Assembly (NCBI GenBank): GCA_020637595.1
Contig: JACKKE010000004.1
Span: 62,001 to 126,000 of the forward strand
DNA from: Rhodobacter sp.
GTDB taxonomy: Bacteria > Pseudomonadota > Alphaproteobacteria > Rhodobacterales > Rhodobacteraceae
Length of the DNA: 64,000 nucleotides
Reading direction: 5' to 3'
The position numbers and the translations under genes are program-made. Positions 1-11,022 of the stretch are shown in pieces. Within the stretch, counting starts at the first letter, position 1. The number at the start of each line of letters is the position of its first letter. The notes beneath the pieces are model-generated. The model was not told the DNA's origin and made no database searches. It worked only from the letters and a program-made list of their open reading frames with translations.

Positions 1-1
1 G

Positions 2-1777
2 GGTGAACGCCTCGTCGGCCAGCCGGCCAAGCGTCAGGCTGTCACCAACCCCACCAACACCGTCTTTGCGGTCAAGCGACTGATCGGCCGCCGCACCTCG
101 GATGCCGAGGTGGAAAAGGACAAGAAGCTCGTCCCCTACAAGATCGTGGATGGCGGCAACGGCGACGCCTGGGTCGAGGTGCGCGGCGACAAGTATTCGC
201 CCAGCCAGATCTCGGCCTTCATCCTGCAGAAGATGAAGGAAACCGCCGAATCGTATCTGGGCGAGAATGTCACCCAGGCCGTCATCACGGTTCCCGCCTA
301 TTTCAACGACGCCCAGCGTCAGGCCACCAAGGACGCCGGCAAGATCGCGGGCCTCGAAGTCCTGCGCATCATCAACGAGCCGACCGCGGCCGCGCTGGCT
401 TACGGCCTGGACAAGGAAGGCACCAAGACGATCGCGGTCTATGACCTCGGCGGCGGCACCTTCGACATCTCGATCCTGGAAATCGACGACGGCCTGTTCG
501 AGGTCAAGTCGACCAACGGCGACACCTTCCTGGGTGGTGAAGACTTCGACATGCGCATCGTCACCTACCTGGTGGACGAGTTCAAGAAAGAGCATGGCGT
601 CGACCTGAGCCTCGACAAGATGGCGCTGCAGCGTCTGAAGGAAGCGGCGGAAAAGGCCAAGATCGAGCTGTCGTCCTCGCAGCAGACCGAGATCAACCAG
701 CCGTTCATCTCGATGGACAAGAACACCGGTCAGCCGCTGCACATGGTGATGAAGCTGACCCGCGCCAAGCTGGAAAGCCTGGTCGGTGACCTGATCGTCA
801 AGTCGATGAAGCCCTGCGCGCAGGCGCTGAAAGACGCCGGTCTGTCGAAAGGCGACATCGACGAGGTGGTTCTGGTCGGCGGGATGACCCGCATGCCCAA
901 GGTCGTCGAGGAAGTGACCAAGTTCTTCGGCAAGGAGCCCCACAAGGGCGTGAACCCCGACGAGGTCGTGGCGCTGGGTGCGGCCATCCAGGCCGGCGTT
1001 CTGCAGGGTGACGTCAAGGACGTCGTGCTGCTCGACGTGACGCCGCTGTCCCTGGGCATCGAGACCCTGGGCGGCGTGTTCACCCGCCTGATCGACCGCA
1101 ACACCACGATCCCGACCAAGAAGAGCCAGGTGTTCTCGACCGCCGAGGACAACCAGTCGGCCGTGACGATCCGCGTCTTCCAGGGCGAGCGCGAGATGGC
1201 TGCGGACAACAAGATGCTGGGCCAGTTCAATCTGGAGGGGATCCCGCCCTCGCCGCGCGGCATGCCGCAGATCGAGGTGACCTTCGACATCGACGCCAAC
1301 GGTATCGTCAACGTCTCGGCCAAGGACAAGGCAACCAACAAGGAGCAGCGGATCACGATCCAGGCTTCGGGTGGTCTGTCGGATGCCGACATCGACCAGA
1401 TGATCAAGGACGCCGAGGCCAACGCCGAGTCGGACAAGAAGCGCAAGGATCTGGTCGAGGCCCGCAACCAGGCCGAAAGCCTGATCCACTCGACCGAGAA
1501 ATCGCTGGTCGAGTTCAAGGACAAGGTGGACCCGACCACGGTCGAGGCGATCGAGCTGGCCATCGCCGCGCTGAAGGACACGCTGGAAGGCGAAGATGCC
1601 GACAAGATCAAGTCGGGCATCAACAACGTCCGCGATGCCTCGATGAAGCTGGGCGAGGCGATCTACAAGGCGCAACAGGAGGCCGGTGAAACGGCCGATG
1701 GTGACGAACCGCGCCCGGTGGATGACGACATCGTCGACGCCGACTTCGAAGACCTCGACGACAACAAGCGCAACTGA
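2..1777 (+). CDS. dnaK: Molecular chaperone DnaK (Hsp70), 5' end missing
   Basis: ATP-dependent Hsp70 chaperone that binds unfolded polypeptides in the cytoplasm with DnaJ and GrpE. The reading frame is open from base 2, so the gene is cut by the window edge. The visible protein is 591 residues and begins at the segment matching about residue 46 of E. coli DnaK (GERLVGQPAKRQAV), so the first phosphate-binding loop is absent from this view. Seen are the ATPase-domain motifs PAYFNDAQRQATKDAG, NEPTAAALAYG and DLGGGTFDIS, the interdomain linker VVLLDVTPLSLGIETLGG, the substrate-binding domain, the helical lid and the acidic C-terminal tail ending DADFEDLDDNKRN. dnaJ follows after 73 bases with a strong hairpin between. 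The identification is certain. Confidence 0.99.
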   Translation, partial: GERLVGQPAKRQAVTNPTNTVFAVKRLIGRRTSDAEVEKDKKLVPYKIVDGGNGDAWVEVRGDKYSPSQISAFILQKMKETAESYLGENVTQAVITVPAYFNDAQRQATKDAGKIAGLEVLRIINEPTAAALAYGLDKEGTKTIAVYDLGGGTFDISILEIDDGLFEVKSTNGDTFLGGEDFDMRIVTYLVDEFKKEHGVDLSLDKMALQRLKEAAEKAKIELSSSQQTEINQPFISMDKNTGQPLHMVMKLTRAKLESLVGDLIVKSMKPCAQALKDAGLSKGDIDEVVLVGGMTRMPKVVEEVTKFFGKEPHKGVNPDEVVALGAAIQAGVLQGDVKDVVLLDVTPLSLGIETLGGVFTRLIDRNTTIPTKKSQVFSTAEDNQSAVTIRVFQGEREMAADNKMLGQFNLEGIPPSPRGMPQIEVTFDIDANGIVNVSAKDKATNKEQRITIQASGGLSDADIDQMIKDAEANAESDKKRKDLVEARNQAESLIHSTEKSLVEFKDKVDPTTVEAIELAIAALKDTLEGEDADKIKSGINNVRDASMKLGEAIYKAQQEAGETADGDEPRPVDDDIVDADFEDLDDNKRN

Positions 1778-1792
1778 CGCGCCAAGGAAACC

Positions 1793-1830
1793 GCAGGGCC
1801 CCGGCCGGTAACGCCGGCTCGGGGCCCTGC
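1793..1830 (+). terminator. Hairpin between dnaK and dnaJ
   Basis: Ten-base perfect outer stem, GCAGGGCCCC (1793-1802) against GGGGCCCTGC (1821-1830), enclosing a further GCCGG/CCGGC-rich stem. There is no T run after it, so it is more likely an attenuator, pause or RNA-processing/stability structure that lowers dnaJ relative to dnaK than a full intrinsic terminator. The functional reading is inference. Confidence 0.55.
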
Positions 1831-1850
1831 CCTTGCAAGCGAGGGCCACG

Positions 1851-3011
1851 ATGGCAAAGCGCGACTATTACGAGGTTCTGGGGGTTTCCCGGGGCGCCTC
1901 GGCCGACGAGCTGAAGAAAGCCTATCGCGCCAAGGCCAAGGAGTTGCACCCCGACCGCAACAAGGACAACCCGGACGCCGAGAACCAGTTCAAGGAAGTG
2001 AATGAGGCCTATGACGTGCTCAAGGACGCCGACAAGAAGGCGGCCTATGACCGGTTTGGCCACGCGGCTTTCGATGGTGGGATGGGCGGCGGCCCGCGCG
2101 GTCCGCGCCCCGGCGGGCACCCGGGCGGCGATTTCTCCAGCGCCTTCTCGGACGTGTTCGAGGATCTGTTCGGCGATTTCATGGGCGGACGCGGCGGTGC
2201 CGGTGGCGGCGCGCGTCAACGCGCCAGCCGCGGGTCTGACCTGCGCTATAACCTGCGGGTGACGCTGGAAGAGGCCTATCAAGGCAGCCAGAAATCGATT
2301 CGCGTGCCGACAATGGCCGCCTGCGAGGAATGCCACGGCACCGGTGCCGAGGGCGGCGCGGAACCTGTCACCTGCCCGACCTGCTCGGGCATGGGCAAGG
2401 TGCGCGCGCAGCAGGGCTTCTTTACCGTTGAACGCACCTGTCCGACCTGCGGCGGCCTGGGCCAGATCGTCAAGAACCCGTGCAAGGCCTGCAAGGGCGC
2501 GGGCCGGGTGGAAAAGGAACGCACGCTGTCGGTGAACATCCCGGCCGGCGTCGAAACCGGCACCCGCATCCGCCTGTCGGGCGAGGGCGAAGCCGGTCTG
2601 CGCGGCGGCCCGGCGGGCGACCTTTATATCTTCATCGAGGTGCGCGAGCACGCGATCTTCCAGCGCGACGGCATGGATCTCTATTGCCGGGTGCCGGTCA
2701 GCTTCACCACCGCCGCGCTCGGCGGCGAGGTCGAGGTGCCGACGATCGACGGCGGGCGCAGCCGGGTCAAGGTTCCGGCCGGGGCGCAATCGGGCAAGCA
2801 GATGCGCCTGCGCAGCAAGGGGATGCCGGCGCTGCGCGGCGGTGGCAGTGGCGACATGCTGATCGAGTTGAGCGTGGAAACGCCGGTCAACCTGTCGGCG
2901 CGGCAAAAGGAACTGCTGCGCGAGTTCGAGTCGCTGGGCGAGGACAACCACCCCGAAGGGTCGAGCTTCTTTTCCAAGGTGAAAAACTTCTGGGACGGAA
3001 TGAAGGGCTGA
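1851..3011 (+). CDS. dnaJ: Chaperone protein DnaJ (Hsp40)
   Basis: Hsp40 co-chaperone that stimulates the DnaK ATPase and delivers substrates. 386 residues, normal for type I DnaJ. The order is a J domain with HPD at residues 33-35, a Gly/Phe-rich stretch (about 75-125), a cysteine-rich zinc domain with four CxxCxGxG repeats (CEECHGTG, CPTCSGMG, CPTCGGLG, CKACKGAG), and the C-terminal substrate-binding domains. An in-frame start 18 bases upstream exists, but ATG 1851 begins the canonical MAKRDYYEVLG and is chosen. It is downstream of dnaK and followed by a clear intrinsic terminator, so the pair forms a closed unit. Confidence 0.99.
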   Translation: MAKRDYYEVLGVSRGASADELKKAYRAKAKELHPDRNKDNPDAENQFKEVNEAYDVLKDADKKAAYDRFGHAAFDGGMGGGPRGPRPGGHPGGDFSSAFSDVFEDLFGDFMGGRGGAGGGARQRASRGSDLRYNLRVTLEEAYQGSQKSIRVPTMAACEECHGTGAEGGAEPVTCPTCSGMGKVRAQQGFFTVERTCPTCGGLGQIVKNPCKACKGAGRVEKERTLSVNIPAGVETGTRIRLSGEGEAGLRGGPAGDLYIFIEVREHAIFQRDGMDLYCRVPVSFTTAALGGEVEVPTIDGGRSRVKVPAGAQSGKQMRLRSKGMPALRGGGSGDMLIELSVETPVNLSARQKELLREFESLGEDNHPEGSSFFSKVKNFWDGMKG

Positions 3012-3030
3012 TGCCCGCCCCCTGACAAAA

Positions 3031-3055
3031 GGCCGGCACCTCCGCCGGCCTTTTT
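3031..3055 (+). terminator. Intrinsic terminator of dnaK-dnaJ
   Basis: Seven-base stem GGCCGGC (3031-3037) / GCCGGCC (3044-3050), loop ACCTCC, followed directly by TTTTT and preceded by AAAA. Classic rho-independent terminator 20 bases after the dnaJ stop. Confidence 0.92.
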
Positions 3056-3113
3056 CATTGCCCCGATCAACCCGTTAACGATTCCGAAAGCAGAATCGCG
3101 CGAGGCTGTCGCC

Positions 3114-3866
3114 ATGAAAGACAGCGGCCTCTCCGACCTCTCGCTCCCGCTCTTCGCCGCACCCTCGGCCCCCCTGCCCGCAGACGGCAGGCTGCCGTCC
3201 TATCTGCGCGACCACCGCAAACGGCTGCGCAACCGCTTCCTCGATGGCGGGGCCGACGCGATGCCCGATTACGAATTGCTGGAGATGCTGCTCTTTGGGG
3301 CAATGGCGCGGCAGGATGTCAAACCGCTGGCCCATGCGCTGATCGCGCGCTTTGGCGATCTGGCCGGGGTCGTCAATGCCACGCCTGCCCAACTGGCCAA
3401 GGAAAAAGGCGTTGGCGAGACCATCATCACCACGCTCAAACTGGCCGAGGCCGTCGCCTCGCGCGTGGCGCGGGCGCGGGTGGTGAACCGGCCGGTGATC
3501 TCCTCGTGGGATGCGCTGCTGGACTATTGCCACACGGTGATGGCGCACCGTGCGGTCGAGCATGTGCGTGCGCTGTTCCTCGACCGCAAGAACCGGCTGA
3601 TCGCGGATGAGGAACTGGCGCGCGGCACGGTCGACCATGTTCCGCTCTATCCACGCGAGGTCCTGCGCCGCGCCCTCGATCACAACGCCTCGGCGGTGAT
3701 CCTGGTGCACAACCACCCCTCGGGCGATCCCACGCCCAGTTCCGCCGACATCGCCATGACCGAACGGATCCAGACCGGGGCCGAGGCGCTGGGGCTGGTG
3801 CTGCACGATCACCTGATCATCGGCCAATCGCGTGAATTCAGCTTTCGCGCACAGGGGATGTTGTGA
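3114..3866 (+). CDS. radC: RadC family JAB/MPN-domain protein
   Basis: 250-residue RadC protein. The N-terminal half holds a helix-hairpin-helix-like region (about residues 35-115) and the C-terminal half a JAB1/MPN metallo-domain with HNHPSGDPTPSSAD: His199, His201 and Asp212 are the zinc-ligand positions. The historical link to DNA repair has been questioned and the substrate of RadC JAB domains is not settled, so the role (DNA metabolism, possibly proteolytic) is left open. It stands alone between the dnaJ terminator and a strong bidirectional hairpin. Confidence 0.96.
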   Translation: MKDSGLSDLSLPLFAAPSAPLPADGRLPSYLRDHRKRLRNRFLDGGADAMPDYELLEMLLFGAMARQDVKPLAHALIARFGDLAGVVNATPAQLAKEKGVGETIITTLKLAEAVASRVARARVVNRPVISSWDALLDYCHTVMAHRAVEHVRALFLDRKNRLIADEELARGTVDHVPLYPREVLRRALDHNASAVILVHNHPSGDPTPSSADIAMTERIQTGAEALGLVLHDHLIIGQSREFSFRAQGML

Positions 3867-3870
3867 AAAC

Positions 3871-3899
3871 GGCGGGCCGGGGTGCTGCCCCGGCCCGCC
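3871..3899. terminator. Bidirectional hairpin between convergent radC and the unknown gene
   Basis: Twelve-base perfect stem GGCGGGCCGGGG (3871-3882) / CCCCGGCCCGCC (3888-3899) with loop TGCTG, preceded by AAAA. It lies between two converging genes (stops at 3866 and 3923), so it probably ends transcription from both sides; the A run serves as the U tail on the minus strand. Confidence 0.75.
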
Positions 3900-3922
3900 T
3901 GTCTCTGCCTGGGCAGAAGGGA

Positions 3923-5062
3923 TCAGTTCATCGCGATCTGCAGATCCGGCAGCACGCCAGGCAGCACCACATAGCCACCAGCACCGTCGCAGGCGGGCAT
4001 ATCCAGCTGGATCACCCGGGCCTGGCCGCCGGAAAGCCCATGCATCTCGATCGCTGTCGCATCGAGCACCTGGCCACAGCTGGCGTCCGTCACCGGCGCT
4101 TCGATTTCCAGCGCCACGGACCCGGTGCGCGGCGCATGCCCGCGCGGATAGGAATAGACCTGCGCGCGGTGACCATCGGCGATCGAGGCATCGCCCAGCA
4201 CCGTCAGGAACCCGTGCTCGCCATTGCCCGGCGCCATCGCATTGCCCGGATGGACATGGCCGCTGTCGCCAAACTGTGCGCCGAATTCATAGGCGTTCAG
4301 CACCATCGTCGCCGGCCCCTGCCACTGCAGGACCACGCGCTCATGCTGCGCAAGATCCGGCACGAAGGTGGTGTCCGACTGGCTGCGGCCATCGGCAAAG
4401 CTGACCGTCAGCGTCGCGTCCTCGGCCAGTGCCGGAACCATCAGCATCATCTGCCCATCCGCACCGATCCGGGTGTCGACGGTCAGCCCGGCATGGCTGA
4501 CGGTCACCGCTGCATCGCGGTCACAGGGCGCATAGGCGCTCATGTCCAGCATCGCCCCGGGCGCGGGGGTCACGACGACCCAGACCGCACAGTTGTCGAG
4601 TTCCGCCTGCAGCTCCTGATCCAGGGGCTCGGCAGGCGCTGCATCGGCGGCAGCCGGGGCATCCAGCGTCCCGGACTGATCGGCCAGCACCACAGGCGCA
4701 TCGGAGGCCAGCGAGGCCGGCAGGCTGGGCGCAATGCTGGCGTTCAGCGATTGCGCCGGCAGGGGCGCTGGGGCCGGGGCTTCGGCGGTCATCCCGGCGA
4801 CGGCGCGGGGCGTCGGCGGTTCGGTCAGCGACAGTCCGCCGTTGCCGGCGAGAGCCGGCGCTGCCGGCGCACGCGGTGCCGGCGCGGTCAGACTGTGATT
4901 GACCGGCGCCTGCGCCGAGGCGAGGGCGACCTGCTCGACAGCCGGTGCGGGCTGCGCAGCGGCCATCTGTTCAACTTCGCGTTGTTGCTGGAACTTCGTT
5001 CCGGCGACGACAGCCACACCCAGCCCAACGGCTGCCAGTGCGACGATGCGGACCCTGTTCAT
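3923..5062 (-). CDS. Conserved-type secreted or membrane-anchored protein of unknown function
   Basis: 379 residues, not recognised as a characterised family. It starts MNRVRIVALAAVGLGVAV, a hydrophobic segment typical of a signal anchor. A long Ala/Pro-rich low-complexity stretch follows (about residues 25-180). The C-terminal half is compact, with four cysteines that could form two disulfides in the periplasm. ATG at 5062 is chosen because a GGAGT ribosome site lies just upstream and the hydrophobic segment begins there; the frame stays open further upstream. It is downstream of secA on the same strand with a hairpin between, so it may be read at low level with secA. A role in export or envelope function is guesswork. 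Confidence 0.7.
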   Translation of the reverse strand: MNRVRIVALAAVGLGVAVVAGTKFQQQREVEQMAAAQPAPAVEQVALASAQAPVNHSLTAPAPRAPAAPALAGNGGLSLTEPPTPRAVAGMTAEAPAPAPLPAQSLNASIAPSLPASLASDAPVVLADQSGTLDAPAAADAAPAEPLDQELQAELDNCAVWVVVTPAPGAMLDMSAYAPCDRDAAVTVSHAGLTVDTRIGADGQMMLMVPALAEDATLTVSFADGRSQSDTTFVPDLAQHERVVLQWQGPATMVLNAYEFGAQFGDSGHVHPGNAMAPGNGEHGFLTVLGDASIADGHRAQVYSYPRGHAPRTGSVALEIEAPVTDASCGQVLDATAIEMHGLSGGQARVIQLDMPACDGAGGYVVLPGVLPDLQIAMN

Positions 5063-5127
5063 GGCGGACTCCGGCTGATTGTTTCTGCAGCCGGTTATGT
5101 CCCCCGATATGGGCAGCTTTGGGGCAG

Positions 5128-5156
5128 GGATCGGGTGCTTTCGGGGCACCCGATCC
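5128..5156 (-). terminator. Hairpin downstream of secA
   Basis: Perfect 11-base stem GGATCGGGTGC (5128-5138) / GCACCCGATCC (5146-5156) with loop TTTCGGG, starting 9 bases after the secA stop on the minus strand. There is no clear U tail, so it is a probable partial terminator between secA and the downstream unknown gene. Confidence 0.6.
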
Positions 5157-5164
5157 GCAATCGC

Positions 5165-7885
<2,721 letters not shown>

Positions 7886-8064
7886 GTGATCTCCGCTCGC
7901 CTATGTGTGACCGGCCGTCGGAGCTGGCGGGGTTGCCGCCCGGCGGCTGCTTACCTAAACAGGGCGCAACAGACCGGCCCTCAGGAATTCGCTTTGGCAT
8001 GTAAGGGGCGGCCCTGTTGGTGTCAATCACAGGCGCCCCGAGGGGGGCGATTCAGGAGCCCTGC

Positions 8065-8913
8065 ATGATCAAAAACGCTCGATTTGCCGTCGCGACCGCG
8101 CTGTTCGCGGTCTTTGCCGCGCCGGCACTGGCACAGGATGCCTCGACGGTGCTTGCCCGCGTGGGCGACACCGAGATCACGCTCGGCCATGTCATCGCCC
8201 TGCGCACCCAGCTGCCGCAGCAGTTCGCCCAGGTGCCCGACGAAACCCTGTTCCCGGCGATCGTCCAGCAGCTGATCGAACAGGAACTGCTGTCGCAGGC
8301 CTATGCCGACCAGCTCAACCGCGCTGAAACGTTGATGCTGGAGAATGAGCACCGCAGCTTCATCGCCAACGCCGCCCTCGTCGCCTCGGCCCAGGCCGCC
8401 GTCACCGACGAAAGCGTCGCCACCGCCTATGATGCTTATGTCGCCGAAGCCGCGCAGGGCGAACCGGTCACTGAATACCACGCCGCGCATATCCTCGTGC
8501 GCACCGAGGAAGAGCGCGACCAGGTCGTCGCCGCGCTGGCCGAGGGCCGCGATTTCGCAGACGTGGCGCAGGAATTCTCGATCGACGGCTCGGGCCGTCA
8601 GGGCGGCGATCTGGGCTGGTTCGCGCCGGGCACGATGATCCCCGATTTCCAGGCCGCGGTCGAAGCCCTCGAACCCGGCCAGGTCTCGGACCCGGTGCAG
8701 ACCCGGTTCGGCTGGCACGTCATCAAACTGTTTGAAACCCGCGACCAGGCGGTGCCCGCCCTGGACGAGGTCCGCGACGAACTGGTCAACCAGATCCAGC
8801 GCGCCGCAACCCGCGCGATGATCGACAGCCTGCGCGACGAAGCCGCGGTCGAAGACCTGTCCGAAGGCGTCGATCCGTCGCTGCTCAGCCGGACGGACCT
8901 GCTGGACGAGTAA
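8065..8913 (+). CDS. Periplasmic parvulin-type peptidyl-prolyl cis-trans isomerase
   Basis: 282 residues. A Sec signal peptide (MIKNARFAVATALFAVFAAPALAQ, cleavage after AQ or nearby) precedes a helical chaperone-like region and then a parvulin/rotamase domain at about residues 135-240, with HAAHILV, FSIDGSGRQGGDLGWF and TRFGWHVIKL as the family signatures. It probably helps fold proteins after SecA export, like PpiD, SurA or PrsA homologues. ATG 8065 is chosen over an earlier in-frame start because it begins the signal peptide and has AGGAG seven bases upstream. It is divergent from secA across 179 bases. Confidence 0.94.
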   Translation: MIKNARFAVATALFAVFAAPALAQDASTVLARVGDTEITLGHVIALRTQLPQQFAQVPDETLFPAIVQQLIEQELLSQAYADQLNRAETLMLENEHRSFIANAALVASAQAAVTDESVATAYDAYVAEAAQGEPVTEYHAAHILVRTEEERDQVVAALAEGRDFADVAQEFSIDGSGRQGGDLGWFAPGTMIPDFQAAVEALEPGQVSDPVQTRFGWHVIKLFETRDQAVPALDEVRDELVNQIQRAATRAMIDSLRDEAAVEDLSEGVDPSLLSRTDLLDE

Positions 8914-8943
8914 CTCGCATCGCCGTATCCTGTCGGCGCATCC

Positions 8944-8967
8944 GGCCCGCACCCCCCGGTGCGGGCC
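8944..8967 (+). terminator. Hairpin between the parvulin gene and argJ
   Basis: Perfect 10-base stem GGCCCGCACC (8944-8953) / GGTGCGGGCC (8958-8967) with loop CCCC, followed by the weakly T-rich GTTCCCGTTC. Probably ends the parvulin transcript, 30 bases after its stop. Confidence 0.65.
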
Positions 8968-8993
8968 GTTCCCGTTCAAGGAGACCGGTCGCG

Positions 8994-10334
8994 ATGGCCA
9001 ACAAATACAAGACCAAGGCGAAAAAGTGGAAAGCCCGCGCCAAGGCGCTCGAGGTCCAGCTCGCCGCCGCGCAGCCCCAAGCGCCGAAGAAGAAGGCGCT
9101 GCAGGTCTCGCCGCTGGCCCCCAAGGACGGGTTCCCGCTGCTGCCGGTGATCGCCGGTGTCGACTTTGCCGCGACCCAGGCGGGCGTGCGCTACAAGGGC
9201 CGCACCGATGTGATGCTGGCGCGGCTCGCGCCGGGCACGGTGATCGCCGGCACCTTCACCCGCTCGGCCACCCGCTCGGCCGCGGTGCTCGATTGCCAGG
9301 CCAAGATCGGTCAGACCGCCGACGCGGATCAGGGCGCGGCGATCCTCGTCAATTCGGGCAACTCCAACGCCTTCACCGGCGCGCGGGGCTGGGCGTCGGT
9401 CAACACCCTCAGCGCCGCCGTCGCCGCCCGGCTCGGCCTGCCGGCGGCGCGCGTGTTCACCTCGTCGACCGGGGTGATCGGCGAACCGCTGCCGCATGAG
9501 CGCATCGAGGCCGCGCTGGATACGCTGGTGGCCGGGCTCGACGCCGGCGGCATCACCGGCGCCGCCCAGGCGATTATGACCACCGACACCTTCCCAAAGG
9601 GCGCGATGGCCGAAATCGAGGTCGATGGTCAGCCGCTGCGCATCGCCGGCATCGCCAAGGGGTCCGGCATGATCGCCCCCGACATGGCGACGATGCTGGT
9701 CTATATCTTCACCGACGCGGCAATCAGCCAGAAGCACCTGCAGACGATGGTCAGCCGCCAGACCGATGTCAGCTTCAACTGCATCACCGTCGACAGCGAC
9801 ACCTCGACCTCGGACACGCTGCTGGTCGCCGCTACCGGCAAGGGACCGAAAATCGCCGATCTGCGCTCGGCCGCGGCCAAAGCCTTTGAAAAGGCGCTCG
9901 CCGGGGTGATGATGAACCTCGCCCACCAGGTGATCCGCGACGGCGAGGGTGCGACCAAATTCGTCGAGATCACTGTGACCGGGGCCGACGACGACGCCGA
10001 CGCCAAACGCTGCGCGCTGTCGATCGCCAACTCGCCGCTGGTCAAGACGGCGCTGGCCGGCAATGATCCGAACTGGGGTCGCATCGTCGCCGCCGTCGGC
10101 AAGTCCGGCGCCGCCGCCGACCGCGACCGGCTGGCGATCCGCTTCGGCGCGATCCCGGTGGCGACTCAGGGCCTCGTCGATCCCGATTACCGCGAGGAAG
10201 ACGGCGCGGCGCATTTCAAGGGCGAAGAGATCGAGATCGGCGTGGATCTGGGCCTGGGCAAGGGCAAGGCCACCGTCTGGACCTGCGACCTGACGCACCG
10301 CTACATCGACATCAACGCCGACTACCGCTCGTAA
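8994..10334 (+). CDS. argJ: Bifunctional ornithine acetyltransferase / N-acetylglutamate synthase ArgJ
   Basis: Transfers acetyl from N-acetylornithine to glutamate in the cyclic arginine pathway and can also use acetyl-CoA. 446 residues, longer than the usual roughly 400. The self-cleavage site is in KGSGMIAPDMATML, where Thr233 would be the new N-terminal nucleophile. The oxyanion region TSSTGVIGEPLP and NSGNSNAFTG are present. The first 37 residues are a Lys/Ala-rich helix-like extension before the normal start of the family (VSPLAP). ATG 8994 has AAGGAGA 8-14 bases upstream and no alternative ATG lies near residue 38, so the extension is probably translated. A Nudix gene follows, as in many Rhodobacterales genomes (from memory). 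Confidence 0.97.
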   Translation: MANKYKTKAKKWKARAKALEVQLAAAQPQAPKKKALQVSPLAPKDGFPLLPVIAGVDFAATQAGVRYKGRTDVMLARLAPGTVIAGTFTRSATRSAAVLDCQAKIGQTADADQGAAILVNSGNSNAFTGARGWASVNTLSAAVAARLGLPAARVFTSSTGVIGEPLPHERIEAALDTLVAGLDAGGITGAAQAIMTTDTFPKGAMAEIEVDGQPLRIAGIAKGSGMIAPDMATMLVYIFTDAAISQKHLQTMVSRQTDVSFNCITVDSDTSTSDTLLVAATGKGPKIADLRSAAAKAFEKALAGVMMNLAHQVIRDGEGATKFVEITVTGADDDADAKRCALSIANSPLVKTALAGNDPNWGRIVAAVGKSGAAADRDRLAIRFGAIPVATQGLVDPDYREEDGAAHFKGEEIEIGVDLGLGKGKATVWTCDLTHRYIDINADYRS

Positions 10335-10365
10335 GGCCCGCGGGACACAAAACCCGACGGCGCCC

Positions 10366-10419
10366 TTTCATCTTGCCGAAAATACGCACGGGGGGTCCGG
10401 GGGGCAGTCAGCCCCCCGG
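10366..10419 (+). repeat. Dispersed intergenic repeat, copy 1
   Basis: Begins TTTCATCTTGCCGAAAATAC, then a G run, then a perfect hairpin CCGGGGGGC (10397-10405) / GCCCCCCGG (10411-10419), loop AGTCA. The opening matches copies at 12653-12683 (reverse) and 42085-42107. The same layout (CATCTT-GC, AAATA, G run, G/C hairpin) recurs at 20850, 30094 and 33984. It sits between argJ and mutT and may act as a transcript 3' end. Confidence 0.75.
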
Positions 10420-10441
10420 CCTCTCCGCCCGGAGATCCCCT

Positions 10442-10840
10442 ATGAAACTGGTCCTCGTCTCTGCCGTCGCGCTGATCGACGCCGACGGTCGCATCCTTCT
10501 GGCCCAGCGGCCTGCCGGCAAGTCGATGGCCGGGCTATGGGAATTCCCCGGCGGCAAGGTCGAGGCCGGCGAAACGCCCGAGGCGGCGCTGATCCGCGAG
10601 TTGCACGAGGAACTCGGCATCGACACCTGGACCTCATGCCTGGCACCGCTGACCTTCGCCAGCCATGCCTATGATGATTTCCACCTGTTGATGCCGCTCT
10701 TCGCCTGCCGCCGCTGGGAGGGGATCGTCACCCCGCGCGAGGGACAGACCCTGAAATGGGTCCGCGCGCGCGACCTTGCCGATTACCCGATGCCGCCCGC
10801 CGACATCCCGCTGATTCCGATCCTGCGCGACTGGCTCTGA
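10442..10840 (+). CDS. mutT: Nudix hydrolase, MutT type (8-oxo-dGTP diphosphatase)
   Basis: 132 residues, the normal MutT size. Likely removes 8-oxo-dGTP from the nucleotide pool. The complete Nudix box runs from Gly38 to Ile60 (G-x5-E44-x7-R52-E53-L-x-E56-E57-x-G59-I60) with all catalytic acids present. GLWEFPGG before the box is typical of MutT. ATG 10442 is preceded by GGAGA at 10431-10435, right after repeat copy 1. An open frame extends upstream through the repeat but is rejected because the conserved protein starts at MKLVLVSAVA. Confidence 0.95.
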   Translation: MKLVLVSAVALIDADGRILLAQRPAGKSMAGLWEFPGGKVEAGETPEAALIRELHEELGIDTWTSCLAPLTFASHAYDDFHLLMPLFACRRWEGIVTPREGQTLKWVRARDLADYPMPPADIPLIPILRDWL

Positions 10841-11022
10841 CCGCGGCCGCCGGCCTATTGATGCGCCGGCAGGAACAGTGCGGCGGCGCGGCGGAAATTG
10901 TCACCCTCAGGGCAACAGCGGAACAATCAAGTTCCTGACACTAAACGATAAATTGCGTCAATTTTCTGGCCAGGGCGGCCCGAATGTGGCAGAAATGGGG
11001 CAAGGTTATCGAGGGGAATACC

